Source: Spirochaeta sp.
Lineage (GTDB): Bacteria > Spirochaetota > Spirochaetia > Sphaerochaetales > Sphaerochaetaceae
DNA length: 13,169 nucleotides
Assembly (NCBI GenBank): GCA_020054965.1
Contig: JAIMZO010000019.1
Span: 1-13,169, forward strand
Direction: 5' to 3'
Under the pieces are notes generated by a model. It was not told where the DNA came from. It saw only the letters and a program-made list of their open reading frames with translations, and did not search any database. Made by a program: the position numbers and the translations under genes. Below are positions 1 through 6,484 of this stretch, one piece after another (position 1 is the first letter of the stretch; every line of letters starts with the position of its first letter).

Positions 1-170
1 TTTCCCTGGCTGACCCCTCGTACGGTTTTCTCCAGTTTGTCCCCATACTGTACCCCTGCCTTGAGGAATACAAAGATGAGCCTCCTGATGTCCTTGTCTA
101 CCAGTCCCATGAGGATATCATGGTCTACGGTATCGAAGTATCTGGAAAGGTCGAGATCCACCAAGGAATG
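1..170 (-). pseudogene. Group II intron reverse transcriptase/maturase fragment (ltrA-like)
   Basis: The minus-strand frame starting near 170 translates to HSLVDLDLSRYFDTVDHD, then a stretch ending LEKTVRGVSQG at the window edge. This is the fingers/palm part of a group II intron reverse transcriptase: the VDLDLxxYFDTVxHD block carries the first catalytic aspartate of the polymerase site, and GVSQG precedes the usual GPLSPLLANI motif, which would lie just outside. The helix between DILM and RRLIFVFLKAG looks a few residues shorter than in relatives. The N-terminal hundred or so residues that should precede this block are absent, because domain I RNA sequence abuts it. There is no start codon or ribosome binding site at the join. 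Whether the frame stays open to the left cannot be seen. Confidence 0.75.
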
Positions 171-325
171 CCTTAGGGGATTTCTGTTCGTCAGGCCGGA
201 AATTTGCCACCGGCTTTCTTCAGATTCCTCCTCACGGGGGACACCCTTGCCATTGGCTAGGTACTTGGCGCTATCACCTGTACTTGGGACTTTCACCCTT
301 TAGAAAATGTTCATACCGAGCGCAC
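1..325 (-). mobile_element. Group II intron remnant, 5' end (internally deleted, left end outside window)
   Basis: Read on the minus strand from 325, the sequence opens with GTGCGCTCGGTATGA, a good match to the conserved 5' end of bacterial group II introns. It continues with typical domain I blocks: GGGTGAAAGTCCC (about 292 down to 280), a CTAGCCAATGGCAAGGGTGTC-like block, AATCTGAAGAAAGC and CTGACGAACAGAAATCCC (near 180). In an intact intron several hundred more bases of domains I-III and the start of the domain IV reading frame would follow. Here the ribozyme text ends near 171-176 and runs at once into the middle of a reverse transcriptase, so a large internal deletion is inferred. The 5' splice junction lies 8 nt past a perfect terminator stem, the kind of place that class IIC introns use. 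The class itself is not proven. The ribozyme should be non-functional. Confidence 0.8.
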
Positions 326-360
326 AACCAAAAGGCCAGTGGTCGGGAAAACCACTGGCC
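326..360 (-). terminator. Rho-independent terminator (leftward)
   Basis: A perfect 10-bp stem, GGCCAGTGGT (334-343) with ACCACTGGCC (351-360), has a 7-nt loop. On the minus strand it is followed by TTTTGGTT (333 to 326), after which the group II intron begins. The U-tract is only on the minus-strand side, so it ends leftward transcription. No leftward protein gene lies upstream; the only candidate it could serve is the predicted small RNA. Confidence 0.75.
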
Positions 361-535
361 CAAGGGAGTCGCGTTGTTTGGCAGTAAAAGTAAAACCAAG
401 ATGTAGTACCGGACAATCGCGTAAGAGAAAAATACCCAACATCAAGTAGATCAAAGCAGTAGGACATCGCTGGGACTGAAGGGCTTTATCCCTGCCAGCA
501 ACCTTCTATTCTTCTCCTAATCATATCCCTTCCTA
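326..535 (-). ncRNA. Predicted structured small RNA, about 210 nt, 6S-like rod
   Basis: No convincing reading frame exists here, but on the minus strand the interval lies between a sigma70-type promoter and a strong terminator. The transcript can fold into nested complementary arms: 526-531 with 362-367 (AAGGGA/UCCCUU), 499-502 with 373-376 (GUUG/CAAC), 492-497 with 379-384 (UGGCAG/CUGCCA), 471-473 with 396-398, 464-468 with 400-404 (GAUGU/ACAUC) and 457-461 with 407-411 (UACUG/CGGUA). They are all collinear, giving one long interrupted hairpin with a large internal loop between 474-491 and 385-395; the 5' side of the loop holds a small AGGG/CCCU hairpin. Length, rod shape, internal bubble and own terminator resemble 6S RNA, but I cannot recognise a 6S consensus by eye. 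It lacks the hallmarks of RNase P, SRP or tmRNA. The family assignment is inference. Confidence 0.5.
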
Positions 536-541
536 GGTACA

Positions 542-571
542 AGCATATGCCGGAATGTCTGAAATTGTCAA
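542..571 (-). promoter_or_regulatory. Sigma70-type promoter for the predicted small RNA
   Basis: On the minus strand a perfect -35 TTGACA (571 to 566) is separated by 18 nt from TATGCT (547 to 542), which matches four of six -10 positions. The start point would be near 535. Reading leftward it meets the terminator about 200 nt later with no protein gene between. Confidence 0.55.
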
Positions 572-774
572 TATACCTATGGATTATACTATTTGCATAT
601 ATAAATTTATCGATTTTCTTTAGCACTATTTATTTACTGGAAAAAAAGTACTTGATCCTGTCAGAACATACCCCGATTTTTATGTAAAATTTGCAGGTTC
701 TTGGTTATCTCCAAATTTTTCACTTTCAACTATGTCATGGCGGAAAAATAATTCACTCTTTTTTTATCTACATA
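572..774. other. AT-rich intergenic stretch, no gene recognised
   Basis: This stretch lies between the leftward small-RNA promoter and the rightward MarR promoter. It is strongly AT-rich with several A and T runs. I see no reading frame, tRNA or clear hairpin in it. It may serve as upstream promoter DNA for both directions. Confidence 0.5.
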
Positions 775-802
775 TTGACCAAAAAAAGCCTTTCCTTATA
801 TA
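775..802 (+). promoter_or_regulatory. Promoter of the marR-like/persulfide reductase operon
   Basis: TTGACC (775-780) is spaced 16 nt from TATATA (797-802), close to the sigma70 consensus. The predicted start, around 809-812, falls at the left edge of the palindrome at 811-825. Confidence 0.6.
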
Positions 803-810
803 TTTGATTA

Positions 811-825
811 TAGCAATTATTGCTA
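811..825. promoter_or_regulatory. Palindromic operator, probable MarR-family binding site
   Basis: TAGCAATTATTGCTA is a perfect inverted repeat with 7-bp arms around a single central T. It sits at the predicted transcription start of the operon, 26 nt before the marR-like start codon. MarR-family repressors typically bind AT-rich palindromes of this size in their own promoters, so autorepression is inferred. Confidence 0.6.
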
Positions 826-850
826 AATAAAATTACTCATGGAGGTTTGC

Positions 851-1207
851 ATGATTGATCTCTGCGCCATCCGAAAGCTGCAGACTTCCCTTCGCTACTT
901 CGAAGACCAGCTGAAGCAGCAAACAGGACTCTCTTTCAATGATGCCTTGTTGCTGTGTGCTGTAAACAAGGGAATCTGCGAACCCAGTGCCTTGGCAAAG
1001 GAACTGGAACTTTCCCCATCCCGGCTTACCCGTATCTTGGATAGTCTGGAGAAACGTAAACTTGTTCAGAGAACCTTGAGTATCATGGATCGAAGAAGCC
1101 TTACCGTTGCCCTGACCGAAACAGGCAGTGAAATGGTACAAACCTATAGTTGTTCTGAACTCAACCTTCCGAACGAACTACAGTTCACTCAGTCACCCAC
1201 CACCTAG
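851..1207 (+). CDS. MarR-family transcriptional regulator (short, cysteine-containing)
   Basis: This is a 118-residue winged-helix regulator. The ATG at 851 is chosen because GGAGGT (841-846) is well spaced before it; an upstream in-frame ATG at 839 overlaps that site. The recognition region reads SALAKELELSPSRLTRILDSLEKRKLV (residues 46-72), followed by the MarR wing with the conserved DRR (80-82) and LTETG. The protein is shorter than the usual 140-150 residues: the C-terminal dimerisation helices are cut down and replaced by a polar tail. Cysteines at 5, 36, 43 and 101 make thiol-based sensing possible, which would suit the next gene. Its stop codon overlaps the ribosome binding site of that gene, so the two form an operon. 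The effector is unknown. Confidence 0.85.
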   Translation: MIDLCAIRKLQTSLRYFEDQLKQQTGLSFNDALLLCAVNKGICEPSALAKELELSPSRLTRILDSLEKRKLVQRTLSIMDRRSLTVALTETGSEMVQTYSCSELNLPNELQFTQSPTT

Positions 1208-1215
1208 GAGAACCT

Positions 1216-3723
1216 ATGGAAAAGAAATATCTCATCATTGGAGGAGTCGCAGGAGGGGCAGGTACTGCCGCCAGACTCAGAAGACGGGATGAAAAAGCCC
1301 AAATCATCATGTTTGAACGCGGTGAATACATCAGCTATGCAAACTGCGGTCTGCCCTACTATGCCGGTAATGTGATAACCGAACGCTCCAGATTGTTTGT
1401 CATGACCCCTGACAAGTTCATGGAGTCGCTGAACGTGGAAGCCCGTATACAAAGTGAAGTTGTAAGGATTGATCGTGAAGCAAAGACTATCCACGTTAAA
1501 GACCTGAAACGGAATACGGAATACGATGAACGCTACGACGTACTCATCCTCTCCCCTGGGGCAAGCCCGGTAAAACCTCCCATCCCAGGGATAGAGCACC
1601 CGGCAATCATGTCTCTTCGATCTGTCAGCGATATTGATAGCATCAAGGAAAAAGTTGACAGTCCAACAACCAAACGTGCAGTGGTTGTAGGCGGTGGATT
1701 CATCGGCATCGAGATGGCAGAAAACCTGAAGGAGCGTGGCCTGCAGGTATCGGTGGTGGAAGCACTCGACCAAGTCATGAATATCATTGACTACGACATG
1801 GCAGCGGAAGTACAGCAACACCTCAGAGCAAAAGGGATCAATCTCTTCCTGAAGGATGGAGTAGCCTCCTTTGAGCATCATGGGTCACTGGTCAGCGTAC
1901 GATTGCAATCGGGAACCCTGATCGATGCAGATCTGGTAATCCTCTCCATTGGCGTGAGGCCCGATACCGCATTCCTCAAGGACTCAGGCATCGAACTTGC
2001 AAAGAATGGGGCGATCAAGGTAGATGAATATTTCACCACCAATGACAAGGACATCAGGGCAGTAGGTGACGCTATTGTCTTTGAAAGCCCGCTCTCAGGG
2101 AGCCCGGTCACCATCCCCCTCGCCGGCCCTGCAAACAAGCAAGCCCGTCTCTGTGCAGATAATATCGTGGATGGGAACAAGAAACCCTATACAGGGATCA
2201 TCGGTACCAGCATCGCAAAGATTTTTGACCTGACGGTTGCTTCCACCGGTCTGACCGAGAAAGGCTTGAAAGCTGCCTCTCTCCCCTATCGTTGTGCTAT
2301 CACCCATGTGGGCAATCATGCAGGATATTATCCCAATGTAAGACAGCTCTCCTTGAAAGTACTCTACCACCCAGAGACAGGAAAGATCTGGGGAGGGCAG
2401 TCCGTAGGATACGGTGGGGTCGACAAACGTATCGACGTCATCTCCGCTTTCATCGGGAAGGATGGTACGGTCTATGACCTGGCAGAATTCGAACAAGCCT
2501 ATGCACCTCCCTTCTCCAGTGCGAAGGATCCCGTGAACATGGTCGGCTTCATTGCCGTCAACGTCCTTGAAGGTATGAGCGACACCATCAGTTGGGATGA
2601 AGCAGAGGAGGCACGGAAAAACGGCACCTTCATGCTTGATGTAAGAAGTGAAGAGGAGTTTGAACTCGGTGCAATAGAAGGGGCTGTGAATATCCCCAAT
2701 ACCGATCTCCGTGACCGCTTGAAGGAAATCCCAAAGGACCGCGACATCATCCTTAACTGTGCCATGGGTCTGCGTGGCTACTTTGCCGAACGCATCCTTC
2801 GCCAGAATGGCTTTACCCGTGTAAGGAACCTCACGGGAGGCTTCAAGACCTATGACAGTGCAATGCGCGAACGTGAATTGCTTGAGCGTAAGACGGTACT
2901 GAGCATCAAGGAAGAGAGTGCAACAATCGACAATCTCAACGAAGATGGATCATTCCGCAGAAGGACAGAGAACAAGATCTTCAAGGTGGATGCCTGTGGA
3001 TTGCAATGCCCCGGTCCGATCATCCGGCTCAAGAAGGAAATGGACAACCTCGAAGAGGGGGACCGCATAATCATCAAGGCTTCCGACCCTGGTTTCGGTG
3101 TTGATGTACAATCCTGGAGCAAGCTCACCGGCAACAACCTTGTTTCGGTGACCACAACAGAAGGGGTTATTGAGGCCGTTGTTGAGAAGGGAAATGCAAA
3201 CATCTGCTCAATGCCTGATTCAGCAGGTGAAAAACCTGCCATCTGTGCCCCCGATAATGGTGCAACGATGGTTGTATTCTCCAATGACTTGGACAAGGCC
3301 CTCGCATCCTTCGTACTTGCAAATGGAGCTGCTGCCTCAGGAAAACAGGTAACCATGTTCTTCACCTTCTGGGGTTTGAGTGTACTACGCAAGAAAAACG
3401 CGCCACCAGTAAAGAAGGACTTCATGGGGAAGATGTTCTCCAGCATGCTTCCCAAGGGAATGGACAAGCTTGGACTCTCCAGCATGAATATGGGAGGATT
3501 GGGAGCAAAGATGATGAAAAGCCGCATGAAGAAGAAACATGTCGACCAAGTCACCCAGATGTTCCTGGATGCAAAGAGCTCAGGAGTCCGCATGGTGGCC
3601 TGCCAGATGTCTATGGATATCATGGGCATCACCAAAGAGGAACTGCTTGACGGCGTCGAGGTAGGAGGCGTTGCCACCTACATGGGTGCCGCATCTGGGA
3701 GCAAAGTCAATCTGTTTATCTGA
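1216..3723 (+). CDS. CoA-disulfide/persulfide reductase fused to rhodanese, TusA and DsrE-like domains
   Basis: An 835-residue cytoplasmic flavoprotein made of four sulfur-handling modules. Residues 1 to about 445 are a CoA-disulfide reductase-type FAD/NAD(P)H oxidoreductase: FAD loop GGVAGGAG (9-16), the single redox cysteine in YANCGLPY (Cys44), NAD(P) loop VVVGGGFIGIE (about 157-167), a GD motif near 283, then the dimerisation domain. Residues about 460-550 are a rhodanese domain with the CAMGLRG active loop (Cys515). Residues about 588-660 are TusA-like with the CPGP motif (Cys598). Residues about 672-835 are a DsrE/F-like domain with a cysteine at 796. Relatives with reductase plus rhodanese reduce CoA persulfide or polysulfide with NAD(P)H; TusA and DsrE domains relay persulfide sulfur. 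I infer sulfane-sulfur reduction or transfer. AGGAG at 1206-1210 places the start. It is probably under control of the MarR-like protein, 8 nt upstream. Confidence 0.9.
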   Translation: MEKKYLIIGGVAGGAGTAARLRRRDEKAQIIMFERGEYISYANCGLPYYAGNVITERSRLFVMTPDKFMESLNVEARIQSEVVRIDREAKTIHVKDLKRNTEYDERYDVLILSPGASPVKPPIPGIEHPAIMSLRSVSDIDSIKEKVDSPTTKRAVVVGGGFIGIEMAENLKERGLQVSVVEALDQVMNIIDYDMAAEVQQHLRAKGINLFLKDGVASFEHHGSLVSVRLQSGTLIDADLVILSIGVRPDTAFLKDSGIELAKNGAIKVDEYFTTNDKDIRAVGDAIVFESPLSGSPVTIPLAGPANKQARLCADNIVDGNKKPYTGIIGTSIAKIFDLTVASTGLTEKGLKAASLPYRCAITHVGNHAGYYPNVRQLSLKVLYHPETGKIWGGQSVGYGGVDKRIDVISAFIGKDGTVYDLAEFEQAYAPPFSSAKDPVNMVGFIAVNVLEGMSDTISWDEAEEARKNGTFMLDVRSEEEFELGAIEGAVNIPNTDLRDRLKEIPKDRDIILNCAMGLRGYFAERILRQNGFTRVRNLTGGFKTYDSAMRERELLERKTVLSIKEESATIDNLNEDGSFRRRTENKIFKVDACGLQCPGPIIRLKKEMDNLEEGDRIIIKASDPGFGVDVQSWSKLTGNNLVSVTTTEGVIEAVVEKGNANICSMPDSAGEKPAICAPDNGATMVVFSNDLDKALASFVLANGAAASGKQVTMFFTFWGLSVLRKKNAPPVKKDFMGKMFSSMLPKGMDKLGLSSMNMGGLGAKMMKSRMKKKHVDQVTQMFLDAKSSGVRMVACQMSMDIMGITKEELLDGVEVGGVATYMGAASGSKVNLFI

Positions 3724-3726
3724 TTC

Positions 3727-3933
3727 CTAATAGTGGGGTGGCCTCTGGTCCGAAGGGACTACGTCATCCCCCATTTCATCCACCACATCAGAGACACGTT
3801 TTTCCAACGCTTCGAGACGGCTTTTCAGAAGTCCGATTTCTTTGGCTTGTTCAGTGACCACAGAATCGAGGGTTGCAATCGTCTCTTCCGCATAGGCAAG
3901 TTTCATTTCAAGCTTCGTCAGACGTTCTTCCAT
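3727..3933 (-). CDS. slyX: SlyX family protein
   Basis: A 68-residue protein that is almost wholly a charged coiled coil with heptad leucines and isoleucines (MEERLTKLEMKLAYAEETIA to about residue 48), ending in SDQRPPHY. That proline-rich tail with a terminal HY is characteristic of SlyX. The family has no established biochemical role. AAGGAGAG lies at good distance before the ATG at 3933 (minus strand). The gene converges on the persulfide reductase gene with only 3 nt between stop codons and no terminator hairpin in the gap, so the two transcripts probably overlap at their 3' ends. Confidence 0.85.
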   Translation of the reverse strand: MEERLTKLEMKLAYAEETIATLDSVVTEQAKEIGLLKSRLEALEKRVSDVVDEMGDDVVPSDQRPPHY

Positions 3934-3997
3934 AGTAGTCTCTCCTTAGTAAGCATATCCTACCATGAGTGTGATTCCTCGACAACTCTCAGTGATG

Positions 3998-4025
3998 TTG
4001 CAAAACTGCGTTCATTTGTGCAAAT
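3998..4025. promoter_or_regulatory. Candidate operator upstream of the WYL gene promoter
   Basis: This holds the palindrome TTGCAA (3998-4003) and the inverted repeat ATTTGTGCAAAT (4014-4025, 5-bp arms, 2-nt centre). The 8-mer GTGCAAAT (4018-4025) occurs again at 4082-4089. It lies just upstream of the -35 element. Confidence 0.35.
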
Positions 4026-4030
4026 TAACC

Positions 4031-4058
4031 TTGTAAGATGGGGCATCCATGGTATACT
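4031..4058 (+). promoter_or_regulatory. Promoter of the WYL regulator gene
   Basis: TTGTAA (4031-4036) and TATACT (4053-4058) are separated by 16 nt, each close to the sigma70 consensus. The start point would be near 4065, leaving an untranslated leader of about 40 nt. Confidence 0.6.
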
Positions 4059-4071
4059 GACTTGTATTTTG

Positions 4072-4089
4072 TTGCAGAATGGTGCAAAT
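4072..4089. promoter_or_regulatory. Candidate operator in the WYL gene leader
   Basis: TTGCA (4072-4076) and TGCAA (4083-4087) form an inverted repeat with a 6-nt spacer, containing the second copy of GTGCAAAT (4082-4089). It lies just downstream of the predicted transcription start, a typical position for repression. Confidence 0.35.
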
Positions 4090-4104
4090 GAGAGGAATTA
4101 GTAT

Positions 4105-5073
4105 ATGAAAGGCGAACGTGTTGCACAACTTGAGTTGTTGCTCCACTCCCATCCGGAAGGATTGAGGAGAGCCGAGATTGCGCGCCGTCTTGGCGTCCAT
4201 CGCTCGACGATCAGCAGATATGTTGACGAATTGAAACAGTACATTGATATCTTTGAGGAAAACAACCTCATCAAGATAAAGAGCAGGGAAGAAGATGAGA
4301 ACATTGCCCTCAGTGTGTATGAGAGCCTTGCATTCAACCTCTCTGCGGAGATGCTTGCAACCAGCAGCGAGTACCAGAATCCACACCTTGCTTCTGGCCT
4401 GAGAAAGATTGCCATGAATATGCGGTCCTATGCCCCGAAGATCAGTGAAAACGTCGTCAACCTTGCCGAACAGATTGATAAGAAAATTCAGGAGAAGAAG
4501 GAGTGCAGCAAGTTCAACTCTGTGTTGGAAGTGCTTATCGATTCCTGGGTATCGGGTCGTATTGTGAGAGTTGTACAGAGCCTGAAAGGATTCGACCCCA
4601 TTGAGACGGAACTTGCCCCCTACTTCATAGGGTTCCGGGAGGAAGACACCGGAGGACGGCATCCTATCAGTGTGACGGGTAGATTACGCCATACCACTGA
4701 GATCATTACCATCGATATCAGCACCATCACCAGTGCAATCATCCTGGATGAGACCTACACCATCCCGGACAACCTCAAACCATTCAAGTTCCATGAAGCC
4801 GAGGAACACTACGAAGCCATCGACATGATTCCACTAAGCCTGAGGCTCAAGGAACGCTCAGCGATGAACGTCTTTCGCTCGGTAGTGCATGGAACCCCTG
4901 TGTTCGAGAAAACGGAAGAGGGGGATCTTATCTGCAACATGGATGCAGAGAACTCAATCGAACTCTATCTGAGAATCATCCAGTGTGGTGACTCAGTGGA
5001 GATATTGGGACCTGATAGTTTCAGGAAGAAATTCTGCAAGATGCTGAATAAAATCCTGGCCCTCTATCAGTAG
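4105..5073 (+). CDS. HTH and WYL-domain transcriptional regulator
   Basis: A 322-residue DNA-binding regulator. Residues 1 to about 60 form an N-terminal helix-turn-helix (RRAEIARRLGVHRSTISRYVDEL, about 21-43). The C-terminal half resembles a WYL domain and its WCX tail: a beta-rich stretch with a conserved-looking YFIGFRE, PDNLKPFKFHEAEEH, then a final strand/helix SVEILGPDSFRKKF. The actual W-Y-L triplet is degenerate, as is common. WYL proteins sense small molecules, often nucleic-acid or nucleotide ligands; the ligand here is unknown. AGAGG at about 4091-4095 precedes the ATG. Repeated GTGCAAAT sites around its own promoter suggest autoregulation. The IS605-type element begins directly after the TAG stop, but the C-terminal sequence ends as relatives do, so the protein appears complete. 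Confidence 0.8.
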   Translation: MKGERVAQLELLLHSHPEGLRRAEIARRLGVHRSTISRYVDELKQYIDIFEENNLIKIKSREEDENIALSVYESLAFNLSAEMLATSSEYQNPHLASGLRKIAMNMRSYAPKISENVVNLAEQIDKKIQEKKECSKFNSVLEVLIDSWVSGRIVRVVQSLKGFDPIETELAPYFIGFREEDTGGRHPISVTGRLRHTTEIITIDISTITSAIILDETYTIPDNLKPFKFHEAEEHYEAIDMIPLSLRLKERSAMNVFRSVVHGTPVFEKTEEGDLICNMDAENSIELYLRIIQCGDSVEILGPDSFRKKFCKMLNKILALYQ

Positions 5074-5300
5074 TGACAACTCTCCCGCCTAAAGGCAGGG
5101 AGCTTCTTGGAAAGCATTCCCAAGAACTATTTCTGCTTCTACGATGTCGGGCTTCTTAGGCTCAAAGAGCGGTCGTCCACCATGTTCATCTCCACAGACG
5201 TTACTTTCCCGCAGTCCACGGGTACATGCCCAATCCCTCAGGTTCAAGCTGGCGTTCCTGTCACGTTCAACCAGCTTCCCGCAGGATGGGCAAATCCACT
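5074..5300 (-). ncRNA. Predicted omega RNA (TnpB guide RNA) scaffold region
   Basis: In IS200/IS605 elements the TnpB guide RNA is transcribed from the 3' end of tnpB through the right-end hairpin and continues into flanking DNA, which supplies the guide. By position, the scaffold here would be the last 200 or so bases of tnpB plus the hairpin at 5082-5102, with the guide starting at 5073. The 5' limit is a guess; no promoter was sought for it. Confidence 0.45.
5082..5102. repeat. IS right-end hairpin
   Basis: CTCCC GCC TAAA GGC A GGGAG folds into an 8-bp stem with one bulged A and a TAAA loop. The tnpB stop codon (TAG, complement of 5089-5091) lies within it. This structure is the usual right-end site for TnpA and forms the 3' scaffold part of the TnpB guide RNA. 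Confidence 0.75.
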
Positions 5301-6321
5301 CCCTGACAGATAGGGGTAAATTCATATATCTTGTTTTGCAAGTATTGCAAGTCTTCGAGGACGCGTAGAAGCGAGGTGCTAGCACGAAGCTCTTCCCTCT
5401 CTCCCTGCACTTCTGCTCCATCCTCATCCGGAAGAATCCAAACGAGGCATCGGATATGGACCCAGCCAGCTTGCGGTTCCTGACCATACCTTTGACATTG
5501 AGATCCTCCATGCACACGGCGTCGACTTGGTTGTCATCAACAATCATGCTTGTGGCTTTCTCAATCGTATCCTTCCTCTGGTTGGCAATCTTTTCATGAA
5601 TGCGGGCGACCCGTATCCTGGCCTTCGCCCTGTTCCTGGAGCCTTTGGCTTTCCGGCCTAGATCCCGCTGGAGCCTCGCCAGTTTCTTCTCCGATTCCGC
5701 CAGGTGCTTATGGTTCGGGAACTCCATGCCGTTGGAACATACGGCCAGGGTCTTGATACCAAGGTCGATACCGACTGTGGTTTCCCTCAGTATGGGTTTT
5801 TCGACCGGATAGGGGACTGCTGTGGTTTCCACCAGAACCCTGGCAAAGTACTTTCCACTTGGTTCCTTGACAATGGTGACCGTCCTGATTTCCCCCTTGA
5901 ACCTTCTATGGAATACACAGGGTACCAAACCGACCTTGGGAACATACAGCTCCTGCTTCTGGAAATCAACCTTGCAGTTCTGGGGACATTGGAAACTCTG
6001 GCGTTCGCTTCGTTTCCTGAACCTTGGAAAGCCCGCTTCCTTTCTCTGGAAGAAGTTCTTGTAAGCGGTGTCCAGATTCCTCGATGCCATCTGCAGGGCC
6101 TGGGAGTTGACCTCGCCAAGCCAGGGATAGGCTTTCTTGAGAATGCTTCTGATTCTCTTGTTGCATTCGAAGCAGGAGAGAGACTCCTTTCTCCTCTGGT
6201 AGGCCTTGATCCTCATCTCCAGAAGCTTGTTGTAAACAAAGCGCACACTACCGAATGTCCTGGCTAGAGACTGAATCTGGGACTCTTCGGGATATAGGCG
6301 ATAGGAATAGGTCTTTAACAT
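5089..6321 (-). CDS. tnpB: RNA-guided endonuclease TnpB family protein
   Basis: A 410-residue protein starting MLKTYSYRLYPEE, the usual TnpB N-terminus; an in-frame ATG six codons upstream (6339) is also possible, and neither has a clear ribosome binding site. The RuvC-like nuclease core is complete: Asp186 in VGIDLGIKTLAV, Glu272 in VCMEDLNVKGM, and Asp354 in ERDRNASLNL. The zinc ribbon between the last two has all four cysteines (325, 328, 344, 347; CNTC and CPSC). Spacing matches characterised TnpB of about 400 residues. Such proteins cut DNA next to a short transposon-adjacent motif under the guide RNA and help retain the element at donor sites. The protein appears intact and could be active. 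Confidence 0.93.
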   Translation of the reverse strand: MLKTYSYRLYPEESQIQSLARTFGSVRFVYNKLLEMRIKAYQRRKESLSCFECNKRIRSILKKAYPWLGEVNSQALQMASRNLDTAYKNFFQRKEAGFPRFRKRSERQSFQCPQNCKVDFQKQELYVPKVGLVPCVFHRRFKGEIRTVTIVKEPSGKYFARVLVETTAVPYPVEKPILRETTVGIDLGIKTLAVCSNGMEFPNHKHLAESEKKLARLQRDLGRKAKGSRNRAKARIRVARIHEKIANQRKDTIEKATSMIVDDNQVDAVCMEDLNVKGMVRNRKLAGSISDASFGFFRMRMEQKCRERGKSFVLAPRFYASSKTCNTCKTRYMNLPLSVREWICPSCGKLVERDRNASLNLRDWACTRGLRESNVCGDEHGGRPLFEPKKPDIVEAEIVLGNAFQEAPCL

Positions 6322-6417
6322 TATTACTAGTGCAATCATATATCATTCGATGCTGTTTTTCAAGTATGACGAAAGACAGATACACAAGTTCACATGCCGT
6401 TTATTCCCCAACGGAGC

Positions 6418-6450
6418 GAGAGGAAAGGAATCATCATGATGGTTCCTCTC
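6418..6450. repeat. Nested inverted repeat between tnpB and tnpA
   Basis: GAGAGGAA (6418-6425) pairs with TTCCTCTC (6443-6450) around a near-palindromic core containing CATCATGATG (6432-6441). GGAA at 6427-6430 could pair with the same TTCC, so alternative folds exist. Confidence 0.5.
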
Positions 6451-6484
6451 GGGAGCGAGTGCAGGGAAAGCAAGGTGAGATACC

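Noticed and set aside
37..303. Rightward 88-codon open frame at the left edge
   Set aside because: It is the antisense of the group II intron ribozyme and reverse transcriptase fragment and has no ribosome binding site or family features.
300..467. Leftward 55-codon open frame starting MSYCFDLLD
   Set aside because: It runs through a perfect terminator hairpin and into the intron, has no ribosome binding site, and competes with the better small-RNA explanation.
1204..1881. Leftward 225-codon open frame
   Set aside because: It lies entirely opposite the persulfide reductase, whose motifs are clear; an antisense shadow.
2850..3677. Leftward 275-codon open frame
   Set aside because: Antisense of the rhodanese, TusA and DsrE-like domains; serine- and proline-rich composition typical of a shadow frame.
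5704..6267. Rightward 187-codon open frame
   Set aside because: Antisense to tnpB, which has complete catalytic residues.
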